This document shows positions 5,651-5,655 of a DNA stretch of 5,655 nt, in pieces; the first letter of the stretch is position 1, and each line of letters begins with the position of its first letter. This stretch comes from Pseudonocardiales bacterium. GTDB taxonomy: Bacteria; Actinomycetota; Actinomycetes; Mycobacteriales; Pseudonocardiaceae. The stretch covers positions 1-5,655 of the forward strand of contig JAODNG010000072.1 of NCBI GenBank assembly GCA_025465385.1, given 5' to 3'. The notes under the pieces were generated by a model. It was given only the letters and a program-made list of their open reading frames with translations, ran no database searches and was not told the origin of the DNA. Both the position numbers and the translations under genes were made by a program.

Positions 5651-5655
5651 GTACT

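Overview
The window is GC-rich DNA read entirely from the minus strand (transcription runs right to left). It looks actinobacterial: very high GC, GTG starts, 4-base start/stop overlaps, and a shikimate-pathway gene order (aroK-aroB-aroQ followed by a Xaa-Pro peptidase gene) known from Mycobacterium and its relatives. AroK, AroB, AroQ and PepQ all resemble their mycobacterial counterparts. I cannot assign a genus; a member of Pseudonocardiales or a relative is an inference only.

Layout in the direction of transcription. First comes a four-gene accessory block: a 67-aa peptide gene (5637-5434) with a near-perfect ribosome binding site; a 250-aa unknown helical protein (5429-4677); a 309-aa protein with a probable alpha/alpha-toroid fold (4684-3755); and a 344-aa serine hydrolase of the beta-lactamase/class C PBP family with a complete SxxK/YxN/HxG triad and no export signal (3758-2724). 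Next come the housekeeping genes: shikimate kinase aroK (2727-2125), 3-dehydroquinate synthase aroB (2093-969), type II dehydroquinase aroQ (972-538), and the N-terminal 168 residues of a PepQ-type M24 peptidase (504 to the left edge).

All eight genes form one tight chain. Junctions are overlaps of 4 or 8 bases, or gaps of 4, 31 and 33 bases, so no gap is large enough for an obvious internal promoter or terminator. The aro genes supply consecutive or near-consecutive steps: AroB makes dehydroquinate, AroQ dehydrates it, and AroK phosphorylates shikimate. The unusual point is that the position directly upstream of aroK, where related actinobacteria carry chorismate synthase (aroC, also called aroF), is taken by the accessory block. 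The serine hydrolase stop codon overlaps the aroK start codon, so the block is translationally joined to primary metabolism.

The accessory block is the most interesting part. A small peptide with a strong ribosome binding site, two helical proteins of unknown function and an intracellular serine hydrolase could be a peptide-processing or small-molecule cassette. No recognised RiPP-modifying enzyme, transporter or regulator lies in the window, so this is a hypothesis. The right end of the block, including its promoter, lies outside. No RNA genes, insertion sequences, CRISPR arrays or large repeats were seen, and no stretch above 300 bases lacks a gene.
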